64,000 bases of DNA from Eucommia ulmoides (taxonomy: Eukaryota > Streptophyta > Magnoliopsida > Garryales > Eucommiaceae), in the NCBI GenBank assembly GCA_016647705.1, contig CM028338.1, positions 9,795,240 to 9,859,239 of the forward strand, written 5' to 3'. Below are positions 23,180 to 34,866 of the stretch, piece after piece (positions within the stretch are counted from its first letter, which is position 1; each line of letters opens with the position of its first letter). The notes under the pieces are model-generated. The model worked only from the letters and a program-made list of their open reading frames with translations. It did not search any database and was not told the origin of the DNA. Both the position numbers and the translations under genes were made by a program.

Positions 23180-24960
23180 TACATGATTACAAAACAACAA
23201 AAGTGTCGTTTGGATAATATATGGAATCTCAAAACTTTAGAAAGCGAAAATATTGTTAAAATAAGAATTTTAAATGCACTCACAAAATATGTTATTAAAC
23301 CAAAAACTTTCAAAGCACATCAGAAATATTCTTATTATGTGATAGTCAAAGGATAAAAAATAAGAGTTTTTCACAACTAGACAGAAGTAAGAAAAAGAAT
23401 TGGTAATTATCCTAGACAACTTTTCAAATATTTTTATCATCTTTCGACATCCCTAAACTTTGCAAAATCACAACTTGGCATTAATTATTTAATATCCTCT
23501 TATGTTATTGAATTTTCACAGAATAATAATATCACAGAGACTAATCCTAACACTTTGAAAATGTTCAAAAGTTTTGCAAATTATGGATAGCAGTCTTCTA
23601 AAGATCCCAAACCTTTAGAACAATCACAGATTTTTCAAAATCAATGTGAAAGTTGTCTCTAGGTTATGCAAAATTGCAGAAATATTGAATTTCAAAACCT
23701 AGAATTATTGTCATAGAATGATTTCTTTCATCTTAAAAGTGATAAATAGAGTGAAGAAATTTCTCTTCTCACTCAAACAAAAATGGTTTTAAAAGAAAAA
23801 GTTTCTTTATTTGAAAAAATTATTTGTGACCTTAAAAGAGCATCTACATCCCAACAACCTACTTCATCTCATCAATCTTCTTCTTTAACCAAAGAACAAA
23901 CCATAAATCTAAAAACTTGAGTCTTCTTCTTCACCCATACCTTTCTTGATCAATTCTCTTAGCTTATCAGACCAACCATTATCCATCACAAAAATCGCCT
24001 TGTTCTGGAAATCCAAATAGTCATCCAACAATTCTTTAAAAACAGCTGGACCAAACACACATTTTTTTCAAGAGCCAGATACGTCACAGAAAATCACTGC
24101 CAATTAACTACATGTTGCCGAAACAGCCGACATTGTCAAGAGATTCCACTTGAACATGCCGTATGTAAATGTAAACTCATGTACACCATCATTCGTCTCG
24201 AACTCGACCTCCTAAATTACTATACCATAACATTTTACCACAAGAACTATAAACTTTCTCTTACATCACAAAGACTATTGGATTATGGATTCCTCGCAAC
24301 CATGTTTTTTCACAACCCTAGCCAAACAGAATTCTTTGGAAGAAAACTCGCAACTCGTGTTAGTCAACTTTTTCAAGAAAGCCCAACCAAAATGGTAGAA
24401 GTTGCTATCAAATCCCTTGGACCAATTTTCGAAGGATACCTACATTTTCAGGCAAAACATAAAATATTAATTCGAAAAAAAAAAAAAAAAAAAAACCATT
24501 TCAACATTCCTTGAACCACCTTCTCTCAGCCAACCCACAGAAAGACCATGGATCTGTGAAAACCTTAGCCTTGAAGATCAAATAAAAATATGGAACTATG
24601 ACAACATTGCCCACAACATCAATTTCGTACCCCATCATTATGCTTTCAGACCTTTCCACTTAATAACGGAAGACGATCATCAAAAAATTTACTGTAAAGG
24701 ACATATTCCGAAAGTGAATTTCAGAATTCTAAAAAGAAAAGAACCAATACAGCTACAGTATGAAGAAGAATTATGGAAAGCAACAATGCAGAAATTGAAA
24801 CAAGAATTGCTAAAGCAAAAGAAAAATATTACAAGAAGTACCCTCCATACAACACTCGCATGGACATCTCACCAAAATAACAGAAGACGAAGAGAATTTT
24901 GAAGCATACGTTCCTAATTTCTGCTTGGATCACCAAGATAGTGAAGGCTACCCAAACACA
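23180..24960 (+). pseudogene. Downstream caulimovirid ORF region with viroplasmin-like domain (fossil)
   Basis: Near 23320-23480 the translation includes YSYYVIVKG, IGNYPRQLFK and LNFAKSQLG. This is the pattern of the caulimovirus viroplasmin / RNase H1 N-terminal fold (PF01693-like: YYxVxxGxxxGIxxxW...G..GA.YKxFxSxxEAxxF). Farther on are a Ser/Gln-rich stretch and a region near 24180-24460 (LSLTSQRLLDYGFLATMFF) that I do not recognise. In caulimoviruses the viroplasmin protein forms inclusion bodies and transactivates translation. Badnaviruses lack such an ORF. The region is broken. Confidence 0.6.
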
Positions 24961-24963
24961 GAC

Positions 24964-24964
<1 letters not shown>

Positions 24965-25008
<44 letters not shown>
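24965..25008. repeat. Compound TA/TG microsatellite
   Basis: A run of TA followed directly by a run of TG near the end of the viral coding region. It is probably a later slippage expansion inside the fossil. Confidence 0.85.
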
Positions 25009-25014
<6 letters not shown>

Positions 25015-25338
25015 TTTCATAATAAAATCCTTGTAAATATGAATTTTGGACGAAAATTAAAAATTGGTTATGTAGTAAAGTACCCAAATGCCACCGTCCA
25101 TGTGTGATATGACCAATTTGAACATTTGACTCCAAAATGCATCATCCCTTGCGTCAACAGAAGATGCCTTTCAAGATGATTTCATAAAGCAGACAGTAAA
25201 TAATATACAGCTTTTACTATACACTTTTTGAAAAATTTGGTCCTTTAACATTATCTCCTAGCTGACAAGTCCTTTTCAGTTGCCTTTCACCGATTCCTTC
25301 GATAATCAATCGGAGCAACCTGTTTTCAAGTTAGTGTC

Positions 25339-25346
25339 TATAAATA
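25339..25346 (+). promoter_or_regulatory. Candidate pararetroviral TATA box
   Basis: GTGTCTATAAATATTATGAG sits downstream of all viral coding sequence, where caulimovirids carry the promoter for the terminally redundant pregenomic RNA. The position and motif fit; activity is unknown. Confidence 0.5.
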
Positions 25347-25500
25347 TTATGAGTACCTATTTTGTCAAGTATGAGTGAGAAGCGATAGAGGTTTGAGAAC
25401 AGAGAGCATTCAAAGAATACTCTGAGCCCAGATATCAATCCTTAGCCATTGATACTTAGAAGGAAAATATTTTAAGGTTAGTCTTGTAAAACTCTACTCT

Positions 25501-26414
25501 TACTTTGTGTAAAAAAGCTTTATGTTTATCCTTTTGGGGGCTTTCTGAAAGGGAAAACCCTTTTTATTTTCCTAATGATATGTATATTCAAAAGTTTCTA
25601 GTTACTTGAGTTATTATTATTTATTCATGCAATTGGTAGCCAACTGAAAAACGAAAATTTTAAAATCTTAAGTTTTATCATAACAAGAGAATCAACCTCA
25701 ACAAAAAATCCTCTGAACACGTTATCTTTGCGCTCTTTTGACTGTTTGCCTATGACTCAACATTATTAAGTCTCTTGTGATTTGTGTGATAGGGTAACAT
25801 GCTAGAATATTGAGTGTTTTATAATCTTGCTCAAGTGAAACCAATAGATTTAAAAAATTTGCATAACGACTTCGAGCCCATCTATGGCAACTAGCTTCTC
25901 TGTTGCATACATAAACCATTTAACTCAAATCTTTAAACTTTTCAACATAAAACTAATTAGGAAAAAGAAAAGAGGTGGTAAGTATTGAGTAGGACTTCAA
26001 CAACTTAAGAAAAAATAAACGTTTATGAGTTGTAATACACCATATAATTTAGAGACAATGGGTGGGAGGTCTTACATTTAAGTTCTAATTGGTCAAAAGT
26101 CCCACATGCGGTAAATTTTTTTGATTTAGTCCCATCTGTTTTAAAATAAAGAAGTCTTACTCACGTGATAACCATGCGCTAGTTACATGTAATTACTTTC
26201 TGTGTAATATTACTGTATTAGTTACAGGTAACTGTTTATTTATTTATTTATTTCAGTTACATATTCCAAAAATATATAATTTTTTAGTTACATGTCTCTG
26301 TAACTAGAAAGTTTGATATTTTTCAGTTACATGTTTCAATAATATGTAACTTTTTAATTACATGTTTCTGATATGTAACTAAGTTTTTTTATATTTTTTC
26401 AATAACGTCACAAA

Positions 26415-26464
<50 letters not shown>

Positions 26465-27539
26465 CATGTCTCTGTAACCAAAACCGCTTCGGTTTCTAAA
26501 TTTAAAACCAAAACCAAAATCAAAACCAAAATCCTTTAGTCAGTTTCAACCCGGACCATTCGGTTTGGTGTTTCTCGATTACCCGTCGGTTCAATTTTTT
26601 TTGCCATCCCTACTTGTAGGTCGATTTTGGTTCACTGTGTTCTCACTCTTTATTAAAGGGTGATGTTTTTCGATTTTCAAAACTCATTATGTTTCAAGTT
26701 TGTCTCTATTTTTTTATTTTATTTTATAAAAACTCTAATTTTAAAATTATTCTATTTTTATGACAAAACAAAAAAAATATTTCTCAACTAATTTTTTTAT
26801 AATAATATATTAAGTATCACAGAAAATATTCAATAACCTGTTACAATCACAACAAATATTCTTATCACTGCCACTATCACAACAAATATTTCATATTTTC
26901 GTTGTTACCATTAAAGCAAATATTTGTTAATCACCGCTACTATCACAACAAATATTTACTATCATCGCTACTACCACCACAACAAACATGAACCACTAAT
27001 GTTGCTCCCACTACCATATTAAATATTTGTTGTCACTACCCCCATAGTCAATATTCATTGTTGACGCTACCATGACAACAAATATTCACCATTACCGTCA
27101 GAACGAATATTCATTGTCATAACCGTCACCATCACATAAAATATTCCTATCATTACCACCACCGTACCAAATATTAAATATCACTACAATAAATATTCGA
27201 TAGAACCACCATTGCCACCATAAAATTTTTTTACTACCACTACCTATTTTTAAAAGGGGTGCTAACTGAACGGTCCTATATTGCGACAAAAACTACCAAA
27301 TAAACCCACTAATATTTACATGCACCTAACGGTCCTTTTGTTATTTTTGTGATGAAAATACTCCTTACATTATATGCGGCATTGTAGACTCCTTATATTG
27401 TGGAACTAAATTTGGTAAACAATATCAATATCCATGTGCACATTTTGTTTCATTTTTTTCTTAGATTTCCATATGAAGAAAAAAAAAATTGCAAACACAA
27501 ATATGTTAGTTTTATTCTCTTTTAAATGAGATGTTAATC
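25501..27539. other. Gene-free stretch with simple repeats
   Basis: No coding region is seen. Contents: AGTTACATGTAACT-type short palindromes (26170-26370), a TA run (about 26419-26461), a segment rich in AACCAAAACC and TTCGGTTT near 26480-26560, and a degenerate repeat based on CACTACCATCACAACAAATATT at 26820-27240. Confidence 0.6.
26820..27240. repeat. Degenerate AACAAATATT minisatellite
   Basis: A dozen or more copies of a 25-40 bp unit with the shared core CACAACAAATATT and variable CAC/TAC triplet spacers. A short related patch occurs at 38240-38330. Confidence 0.6.
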
Positions 27540-27684
27540 ATATTTTTTGGATATATTTAACATGGTACACACGAATATTACATGTAATATTCAAAAAATG
27601 TTATGATAAATTTTGTATCATTAATGTTACATGTAACATTAAAACCAACTCAACATCAAACCCCTCCTCCCAAAAAAAAAAAAA
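27540..27684. repeat. Palindromic ATGTTACATGTAACAT array, left part
   Basis: Contains TTACATGTAA palindromes and a block (CAAAAAATGTTATGATAAATTT) that recurs at 29768-29795. The array is cut by the solo LTR at 27690. Its other part is at 29664-30060. Confidence 0.75.
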
Positions 27685-27689
27685 GTTGG

Positions 27690-29658
27690 TGTCGGCCCAG
27701 TAGAATACCCAAGAGGGGGGTGAATTGAGTAATTAAAAAATGTATCAAAATAAAACTTGATAAATCAAATAATTAATTTTATTCCTAAATTAATTATCAT
27801 CTTTATAATACAGTGGAATAATATGATCAATCTAAGTGCACACTCAAACAACAAAAATAGCAAAGTAAATATTGTAGCACACCAAGATATATCCTGGTTC
27901 ACCAAATTACTCTTGGCTAGTCCAGTCCTCCGAGCCCCATGGAGATTCGCACCCACTAATTCTCAAGATTCCTTTAAAAGTAGGAACCAAACTCACACAC
28001 CGATTCTTTTACAAGTTCAGAATCAACCTTTACAATTTTCTTTTCCAAGGCTCAGGAATAACCTCTACTTTTTACAGGTTTAAGAATAACCTATCTTTTT
28101 ACAGGCTAAAGATTAACCTAATTCTTTTTATCACTACGGCTCAATAATCAAAACCTCACAAAACACTCCAACTATATTTTTCCCAGGTAAGGATGAAACT
28201 TTTACAAATCACTCACAATGCAATTCTATCAAAAAAGAATCACTACCTCAATCTTTTTACATGAAGAGACTGAAACCCGGCTACCATTGATTAAATACCC
28301 CCAACAGTATTTAATCCGTCACACTACTCACCAATACAAAATGATAAGTAGGAAATCTCACTCGGAGCTTCTATCACCTCAGATAAATAATAACTCAATT
28401 AATATCTCAACTAATGATAGAAAAACGTGAGATACAAAATATGATTTTTAACAAGATATGGGTAGCAAATTAGAGCACGTAATTAGATTCAAGAAATTGT
28501 TTATAAAAATATTTTCTTTAACAAATCAGAAATAATTTCTAAGATCAATTTTCAAAATATAAACAAGTAATGCAATGAAATAATATAATTGAAAAGATCT
28601 CACCCGAAATTCATAGAATAATAAGATAAAGCAATGTAACTTCAGATCCAGTAGTAGCAAATATTAATCACAATTGATCTTCAAGATCACTCTTAGAATA
28701 ACTCACAAACTCTCAGAAAGATAACTCTTAGAAAAACTCACTCTTATGATATGATATGATTTCTCATTTTTACTGCCTAAATTTTCTAATGAAATTCGTA
28801 GGTCCATTTAACGGAACATGTAATCAGCCTTCTAACGGTTAGTTTATAAGTGTCATGACAATTAAAAACTCTTATAGACCCCTTATATTATAAGGATTTC
28901 AATTAGGTTCAATTACACTTAATAACAACTTTCAAAACTCTCAATTAAATTTCCAAAGTATTTCTCAATCTCAATTAAATAGATTAGAATCAATATTAAG
29001 TACCAAACTGAGAAACATTAATATTTGATTAGTATATAAATCATACCTTAAATATAGATAATATCCCCGAAATCTCTCTCAAATCTTAACAAAAAACGGC
29101 CACTTTTAGATATGATTTCAGAATGCACAAGATCCTGAAACAGCTCCATCGGTCGACTGCTAGATTCAGAGACTTCACTTTCTTCGCATCGGTCGACTTA
29201 TTAATCGACTGATCAATTCAGCATGTTTGTCTTATACCCATCAGTCAACTTCTCTTTGCTGAACACTTCTCTCTAATTCATTTTAATACATTTTCTTCTT
29301 TACTAAATTAGCTCCACTAATATTCTTATATTTCATTTTAGTCATTTAAAATTATTTCTTCTCAATTCACATAGGAGTAAATAATTTAACTAAATCAAAA
29401 CACACATAAAAGATAAAATACATTTTGTATCATGTGTGTGTTCCTAAATGGGATATTAAGAGTTAAGATTCACCTGAGTTGTTTTCCCTAATTTCTTCAA
29501 ACTCTTAATTCTTCTTCATCATCTTGACATCTTCATTTGACATCCATTTAATTTGATGTCTTCATTATTGGAACTTTAAATCACTAAAACACTCAATTAA
29601 ACATTAGTTCCACCAAAATATCAATACTTAATTATTCATCAAAATCTTAGGATCAACA
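27690..29658 (-). mobile_element. Solo LTR, copia type
   Basis: Plus-strand ends are TGTCGGCCCAG (27690) and GATCAACA (29658), flanked by GTTGG and GTTGA, a 5 bp duplication with one change. The sense strand is probably minus, beginning TGTTGATCCTAAGATTTTG and ending with CAATTCACCCCCCTCTTGGG. Both phrases are familiar from long plant Ty1/copia LTRs. The 1969 bp carry no coding region. The flanks rejoin into the neighbouring repeat phrase GTTGGTAACTACACCATG, which confirms the insertion. Confidence 0.75.
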
Positions 29659-29663
29659 GTTGA

Positions 29664-30060
29664 TAACTACACCATGTTACATGTAACATTTTTTACATAT
29701 AACATTAAACAAAACTAAACAAAAAACTCAAATCAAAAGGTTAGTAACTACACCATGTTACATTTAATATTCAAAAAATGTTACGATGAATTTTGTATCA
29801 TTAATGTTACATGTAACATCAATGTTACATGTAACATCAATGTTACATGTAACATCAATGTTACATGTAATATTAAAACTAACCCAACATCAAACCCCCC
29901 CAAAAGGTTGGTAACTACACCATGTTACGTAAAATATTCATGTAACATCAATGTTACATGTAACATTAAACAAATCAAAATAAAAAAGTTAGTAACTACA
30001 CCATGTTATATTTAATATTCATGTAACATCAATGTTACGTCACATTACTATACATTTCAT
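29664..30060. repeat. Palindromic ATGTTACATGTAACAT array, right part
   Basis: At 29804-29870 an 18 bp unit (ATGTTACATGTAACATCA) repeats about four times perfectly, each unit being a palindrome. Longer imperfect units containing GTTGGTAACTACACCATG repeat around it. Confidence 0.85.
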
Positions 30061-30378
30061 TTATATTTTCATGTTTAATGTGACATTTAATCCAACCGAA
30101 ATGACACTATAATGTCCATATCGTATCTGATAATACCCTCACATTCTTTGCTTGTGGAATATAATATTATCTGTATTGAATCGTATTTCATGTAAATGTT
30201 ACATATAACATCTTATAATTCGTAAAAATTAAAAATTATGGAAATATCATGTTACATATAGCATGAATGTGAAAACTGAAACTGATGAAAAAAATAGTGA
30301 ATTGGATATCATTTTGAAGATCTTGTTTAGACGAATCTGAATATATAATTAGATTATAAAAAAAATGTGTACAATAAT

Positions 30379-33037
30379 TGTAAAACCTAAATTGTAGAAC
30401 GTACGTCATAAATAGTTGCATTATAGAACATTAGAGAATTTTAGGGTAAAAATTCTATTGATTAAAATTCAAATCAAAAGTTGGGGGTCAAATTGGGAAT
30501 TTAGAAACATAAAAATTTAAACTTAAGATTTGAATTGGCAATTAAAAATCAAAAGTAAAAATGTTAAGGGCAAAATTATAAATTTTGAAACTTTTTAAAA
30601 TTGAAATTTACTGAAATTAAGATCCTAAAGAAATTGGAGGGAGGAAAGTGTAATTTAACTATTTTTTAAAAATATATATATATATATATATATACATACA
30701 ACCGCAGTGCGTGACAGACGATCTACCGGCCAGAGGAGGCAACGATCGAGAGGCGACGTGGCGAGCTTAGGATCAGATTAACCACTAAAATCATGCAATA
30801 AACCCCCCCCCCCCCAATGCAAAAAAGTGATGAAATATGGGAAAAAACTTGAGAAATTCTAGAGAGAGAGAGAATCGGAGTGGAAGGGTCGTCGATTTTT
30901 CTTGAATTGGCGTTCCTTCGGCAGTGTGGTCGTGGCTGTTAGGGGTGTGCGTGGTCGTGTGGACATCGTAGACAGTTCCAGGAGAGAGAGAGGGTGGTCC
31001 GACCAGTGGCGTGGTTCGTCAACGGAGTGGCAGTGCGCGTTCTTAGCATCGCCGGTGAGCGTGAGTTGCTGATCGCCATCCAATCATCGATGATCGTCGG
31101 GTTGGTGAGTATTTATGTGTAATTCCTCTAATTATTTTGGTAGGTGTGCGCATGCATAAGTGTAGTGAGTTGGGTCGGTAAATTTTTGGTGGTGTGGGTT
31201 GTACTCGATTTTCTTCTTCCGGCAGCATGTGAGTGTGTGTGTGTGTGTGTATGTGCGTATGTGTGTTGTGTCGACGAGAACCCAACAAAGAAAAAAAAAT
31301 AGAGACGGAGAGAGAGAGGTCGATCAACGACGGTGGCGGTGGTGTGAGTTGGGTGCGGCTACGGTGTGCCGTTGTGTGTGTATGTCGCCGTCGGCAGGGG
31401 TCATTGGTCCCATGGCGTGCCGTTGACATTGGGCATGCATGTGTAGTTGCATGCATAGGGGGGTGTGTGTGTGTCGCAGCGTGCGTGGGTGTGTGAGCAG
31501 TGATCTGGTGGGTGTGCGGGTGAGCTGGTGAGGTGGCCGGTGGTGGTGTCTGATGGACGTTGTGGGTGGTGCAGGGTCGACAGGAGAATTGGCAAGGAGG
31601 GGGAGGCCACCGGCGGTCGGCAACAGTAGAGAGAGATAGGGGCCGGCCGTTGGGTCTGGAGAAGAACCAAGAACCGGAGAAGAAAAAAAAAAAAAAAAAA
31701 GGAAAAAAAAAAGGTAAGGGGGAAATTGCACAACTAACCCCACCAAAAAAAAAAAAATCAAATTCAAATTCAAATCCTTTTCGCGGCCCGTGAACGATTC
31801 GGAATTGATATCGTTTTCTGTTAAATTTATTCTAATTTTATTAAATTCAATCTTAGCATAAAAATCTTTGTAACCGGAATAATAAATTTGGGATCGTTCA
31901 TATTACAAGATTTTTTTGTAATAATTAGCGGAACGAAATTATTAAAATAATAACAATTCTCATAGATAAAATATGGGGAATGGAAAAATGCGGAACTTAG
32001 GGCCTGCATTACATGACTAAGTGATTTTACATAAAATATTAACTTAGGCCCTATTATTTCTAGGTTCGCAGACGCCAACACCTCGGTAAGCTTTGGACGG
32101 TGAGGTTTTTGTAGCACCAGAAACGAGATGAGTGTATTGTCTTCTTGCCAAATTATTTGTATATATATATATATATATATCTATGATGGAAAATGGTTGT
32201 TTTTAAAATTAGATGCTTTTGAAAATTATGTGGTGATTTGACGATGTTGATTACACGATATTATTGAGTGAAGTGATCCGTTTCGGCGGAGTGATGTTAT
32301 CCGCTTTGGTGGAGTGATATTTATCTGCTTCGACAGAGTGATGCTAGACGTTTATACTGCGCAGTGATTATCCGCTTTGGCGGAGTGATGGATGTTCGTA
32401 GGAAGGCATATCTTATGGATGGTACGGTACCATTGCAACTTCCGATCGTGAGGTTAAAACGATCACTATGGCTAGCCAGTGTGTGTTGTGGTAGAGTGGT
32501 GGTTTGCGATATGATGTTTTATTTATATTGGGTGATTTATTATTTATTACGGTGATTGGTATGATATTTATACTGGATGGTTTTAAAAATGGAACTTATA
32601 TATATTACTCCATTTTTACTGCATATATTATGCTTATATTGGATCCATGTGTAAATGTTGTTTTATTTAGAAGGTATTATTATTAAATAAAAATATTTTT
32701 ATTAAGAAGACAGTACACTCGCAGGTGAAATGGCTAGGAGTCGGTCCCCTACTGGTACTGGGTAGAGTTCGTCGATGGTATAATAAGGGAGAATTTCGGG
32801 AGGTGTTGCCTGAGGCGAACCTAGGAGAGGTTCATTATCATTTTTATCTTTCGTTGTTATTAAAAATTCAGGGACGGGTGTGCCCCTAGTTAGAGAAGAT
32901 GTTTATGGCCTAATTTTGGTGATTGTATAATTATGAATACATATTATCGCTTTCTAGTTTGGTTTGTCGCTCAAGTGATGTCGTGTCGACGTCACATCAG
33001 CCCCATAGGTGACGGGTGTCTGGGGTGGGGTGTGATA
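30379..33037 (+). mobile_element. Solo LTR B (Ty3-type), relative of LTR A
   Basis: 2659 bp, plus-strand sense, from TGTAAAACC (30379) to GGGGTGTGATA (33037), with the perfect target duplication ATAAT (30374-30378 and 33038-33042). It aligns in inverted orientation with solo LTR A over both ends and the middle, including GT-rich and CGGAGTGAT repeats. No coding region is present; open frames in the GT-rich part are artefacts. Several large differences from LTR A indicate an old split. Confidence 0.82.
32270..32400. repeat. CGGAGTGAT minisatellite inside solo LTR B
   Basis: Four to five imperfect copies of a unit like TTATCCGCTTTGGCGGAGTGATG. It is the inverted counterpart of the repeat at 2745-2945. 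Confidence 0.65.
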
Positions 33038-34025
33038 ATAATAGATATTTTCATTTTAATAAAATGATTTTATTGACTATGGAAACTCTCAATCTTTATT
33101 AAAGAAACTTTAATACCACATGTAATGCAAGGGTAAATCTGCTAATAAAAAGTGTACGGATCATAATTTTGGGAGTGTTAAGGTGTAAATCCTTGTCATT
33201 CAACTTTGTTTAGTGTTTCTTCAATATATTCGGTACACAAAAAATATTGTGGCGGCTGATGTGCCCCGATTTTCTAAAAGGAATAAACAAATGAATATAA
33301 AGTGTAAAATGAGAAGGATTTTTTAAAAGCGTCGATTTTCTTATAAAAGTACTTAAGTCAATTTTAGAAAAATGAGTCGCCACCTAGTATTGTGTTTAAA
33401 TGGTGTGCTAGATCACCGGATTTAAAAAAAAAAAAAAAAACGATTTGAAAAATGGTTTAAGTAAAATTTTGACTCCAAAATGACGGTCCGACCAAAGATT
33501 CATTTTAAAAGGCTTAGGGGTCAGTTATGCTCGAGGAAGGTGTTAAGCACCCCAAGATACCCGTCCGAAGACGAAACCTAATCTAGTTAAGTCCAAACAG
33601 AATTTAAATTCAAATATTTTATTTGATTTTTTAAATCTCTTCTTACAAAACATTTTTTTAATTTGTTTTTTAATTTTCATGAAATAAAATGGAAAAATAA
33701 TTTTTTTATTTTTTTATTTGAGATATTCTCCTAGTATGATCGCTTATAAAATATTGATGATTTAATAAGAATGACCCCCGAGGAGTTTAATGTATCGAGT
33801 TTCTAGTTAAGATTTCTTCTTCTTCTTCTTCTTCTTCTTCTTATTATTATTATTTGTTTTTTTGTGAATTTTTTTTTTCTTTTTTTTTTTTTTAATTTTT
33901 TTGGATTTTTTTTTTTTTTTTGGTATAATAGGGATCAATTCATTTTTTCATTTTTTTTTATGCGAGAAAAATAACTATTTATAGAAACACAATAACAATA
34001 CATAAAATGTTTAAAATAAAATTAC

Positions 34026-34155
34026 AGAAATAAAAACGTGGAAAGACGTAGAACAGAAAAATAAGTATAACCAAAATAAAAACGTGGAAAGGCGCAGAAT
34101 AGAAAATATGTACAACAAAATAAAAGCGCGGAAAGACGCAGAACAGAAAAATAAA
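34026..34155. repeat. ACGTGGAAAGACGCAGAACAG tandem repeat
   Basis: Three units of about 50-55 bp share AAACGTGGAAAGACG(T/C)AGAACAG. They lie in the transcribed part of the diverged LTR. Confidence 0.75.
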
Positions 34156-34715
34156 TGCAGAAAAATAAACCGATTTTCAAATGTTCCAGTGAAACGTCCT
34201 TTTAAGTTTTATCATATTTTAGGTCCATTCTTTCAAGAGATTTAAGCAAAAATAAAAGTGTAGTTGCAGAGTAGAAAAAAAACTTAGCTAAGCTTGGATG
34301 TTTTTTTTTTTTTTTTTTTCTTCTCTTGGCAAAATTCAAATTCTCCTTTATTATTTTTATTATTATTATTTTTTTGGGCCAAAATCCCACACACAAATAA
34401 AAACCAAAAAAAAGAAAAACCAAACGAAAAAAATAAAAAAAATAAAAAATAAAAAATAAAAAATAAAATCTTTTTTTTTTTTTACACCCTCCAAACTGAA
34501 AATCCACTATCCAAAAAAAAATGAAAGAAAAATAAAAAAAAACTTTCAAAGATCAATCATTTTCTCCCTCAAAATTCAAAATCCCCAAGTAAATCCCCAC
34601 TTTCTCTCCATAATCTCTCACGTTCTCTCTTTTCCACCCAAAATCCTCTCAGTAAAATCCCTGCAAAAATCAATTCATCCCCCCAAAATCCCCATTTGTT
34701 GATGGAATGGCTGCC

Positions 34716-34722
34716 TTTTATA
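34716..34722 (-). promoter_or_regulatory. TATA box of the diverged LTR
   Basis: The minus strand reads GCCTATAAAAGGCAGCC. The TATA sequence itself is embedded in a short inverted repeat (GGCTGCC...GGCAACC). Confidence 0.6.
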
Positions 34723-34766
34723 GGCAACCATTTTTTTTTTTTTTTTTATAGAGAGAGAGGAAATAG

Positions 34767-34866
34767 GGGCTGCTAAAGCAACCCCTTTTTTCAATATTAC
34801 GGCTGCAATTGCAACTCATTAATGGGCTGCAATTGTAGCCCCTGGGTGGCATGCAAAATTGCATGC
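34767..34866. repeat. Palindrome cluster upstream of the diverged LTR TATA box
   Basis: GGGGCTGCTAAAGCAACCCC (34767-34786), GGGCTGCAATTGTAGCCC (34824-34841) and GCATGCAAAATTGCATGC (34849-34866) are near or perfect inverted repeats, 45-150 bp upstream of the TATA box. The sequences differ from those in the Tat LTR but the placement is the same. Confidence 0.75.

Larger units (their letters stand above)
19218..25500 (+). mobile_element. Endogenous caulimovirid, right part
   Basis: Continues the viral copy begun at 167, starting at the second AGATA. Parts in order: coat region with two Cys-rich motifs (to about 20694), aspartic protease (about 20980-21340), reverse transcriptase (about 21690-22490), RNase H (about 22680-23079), a further region with a viroplasmin-like domain (about 23180-24960), and a TATA region (25339). 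It is broken by many changes and clearly old. The right boundary is an estimate. Together the two parts make about 8.2 kb, close to a whole caulimovirid genome (7-9 kb). Confidence 0.85.

Noticed and set aside
29755-30015. Open frame of repeated CNINVT residues
   Set aside because: It is a translation of the ATGTTACATGTAACAT tandem repeat.
31043-31793. Several overlapping open frames on both strands
   Set aside because: They come from GT-rich sequence within solo LTR B and have repetitive Cys/Val or His/Thr content.
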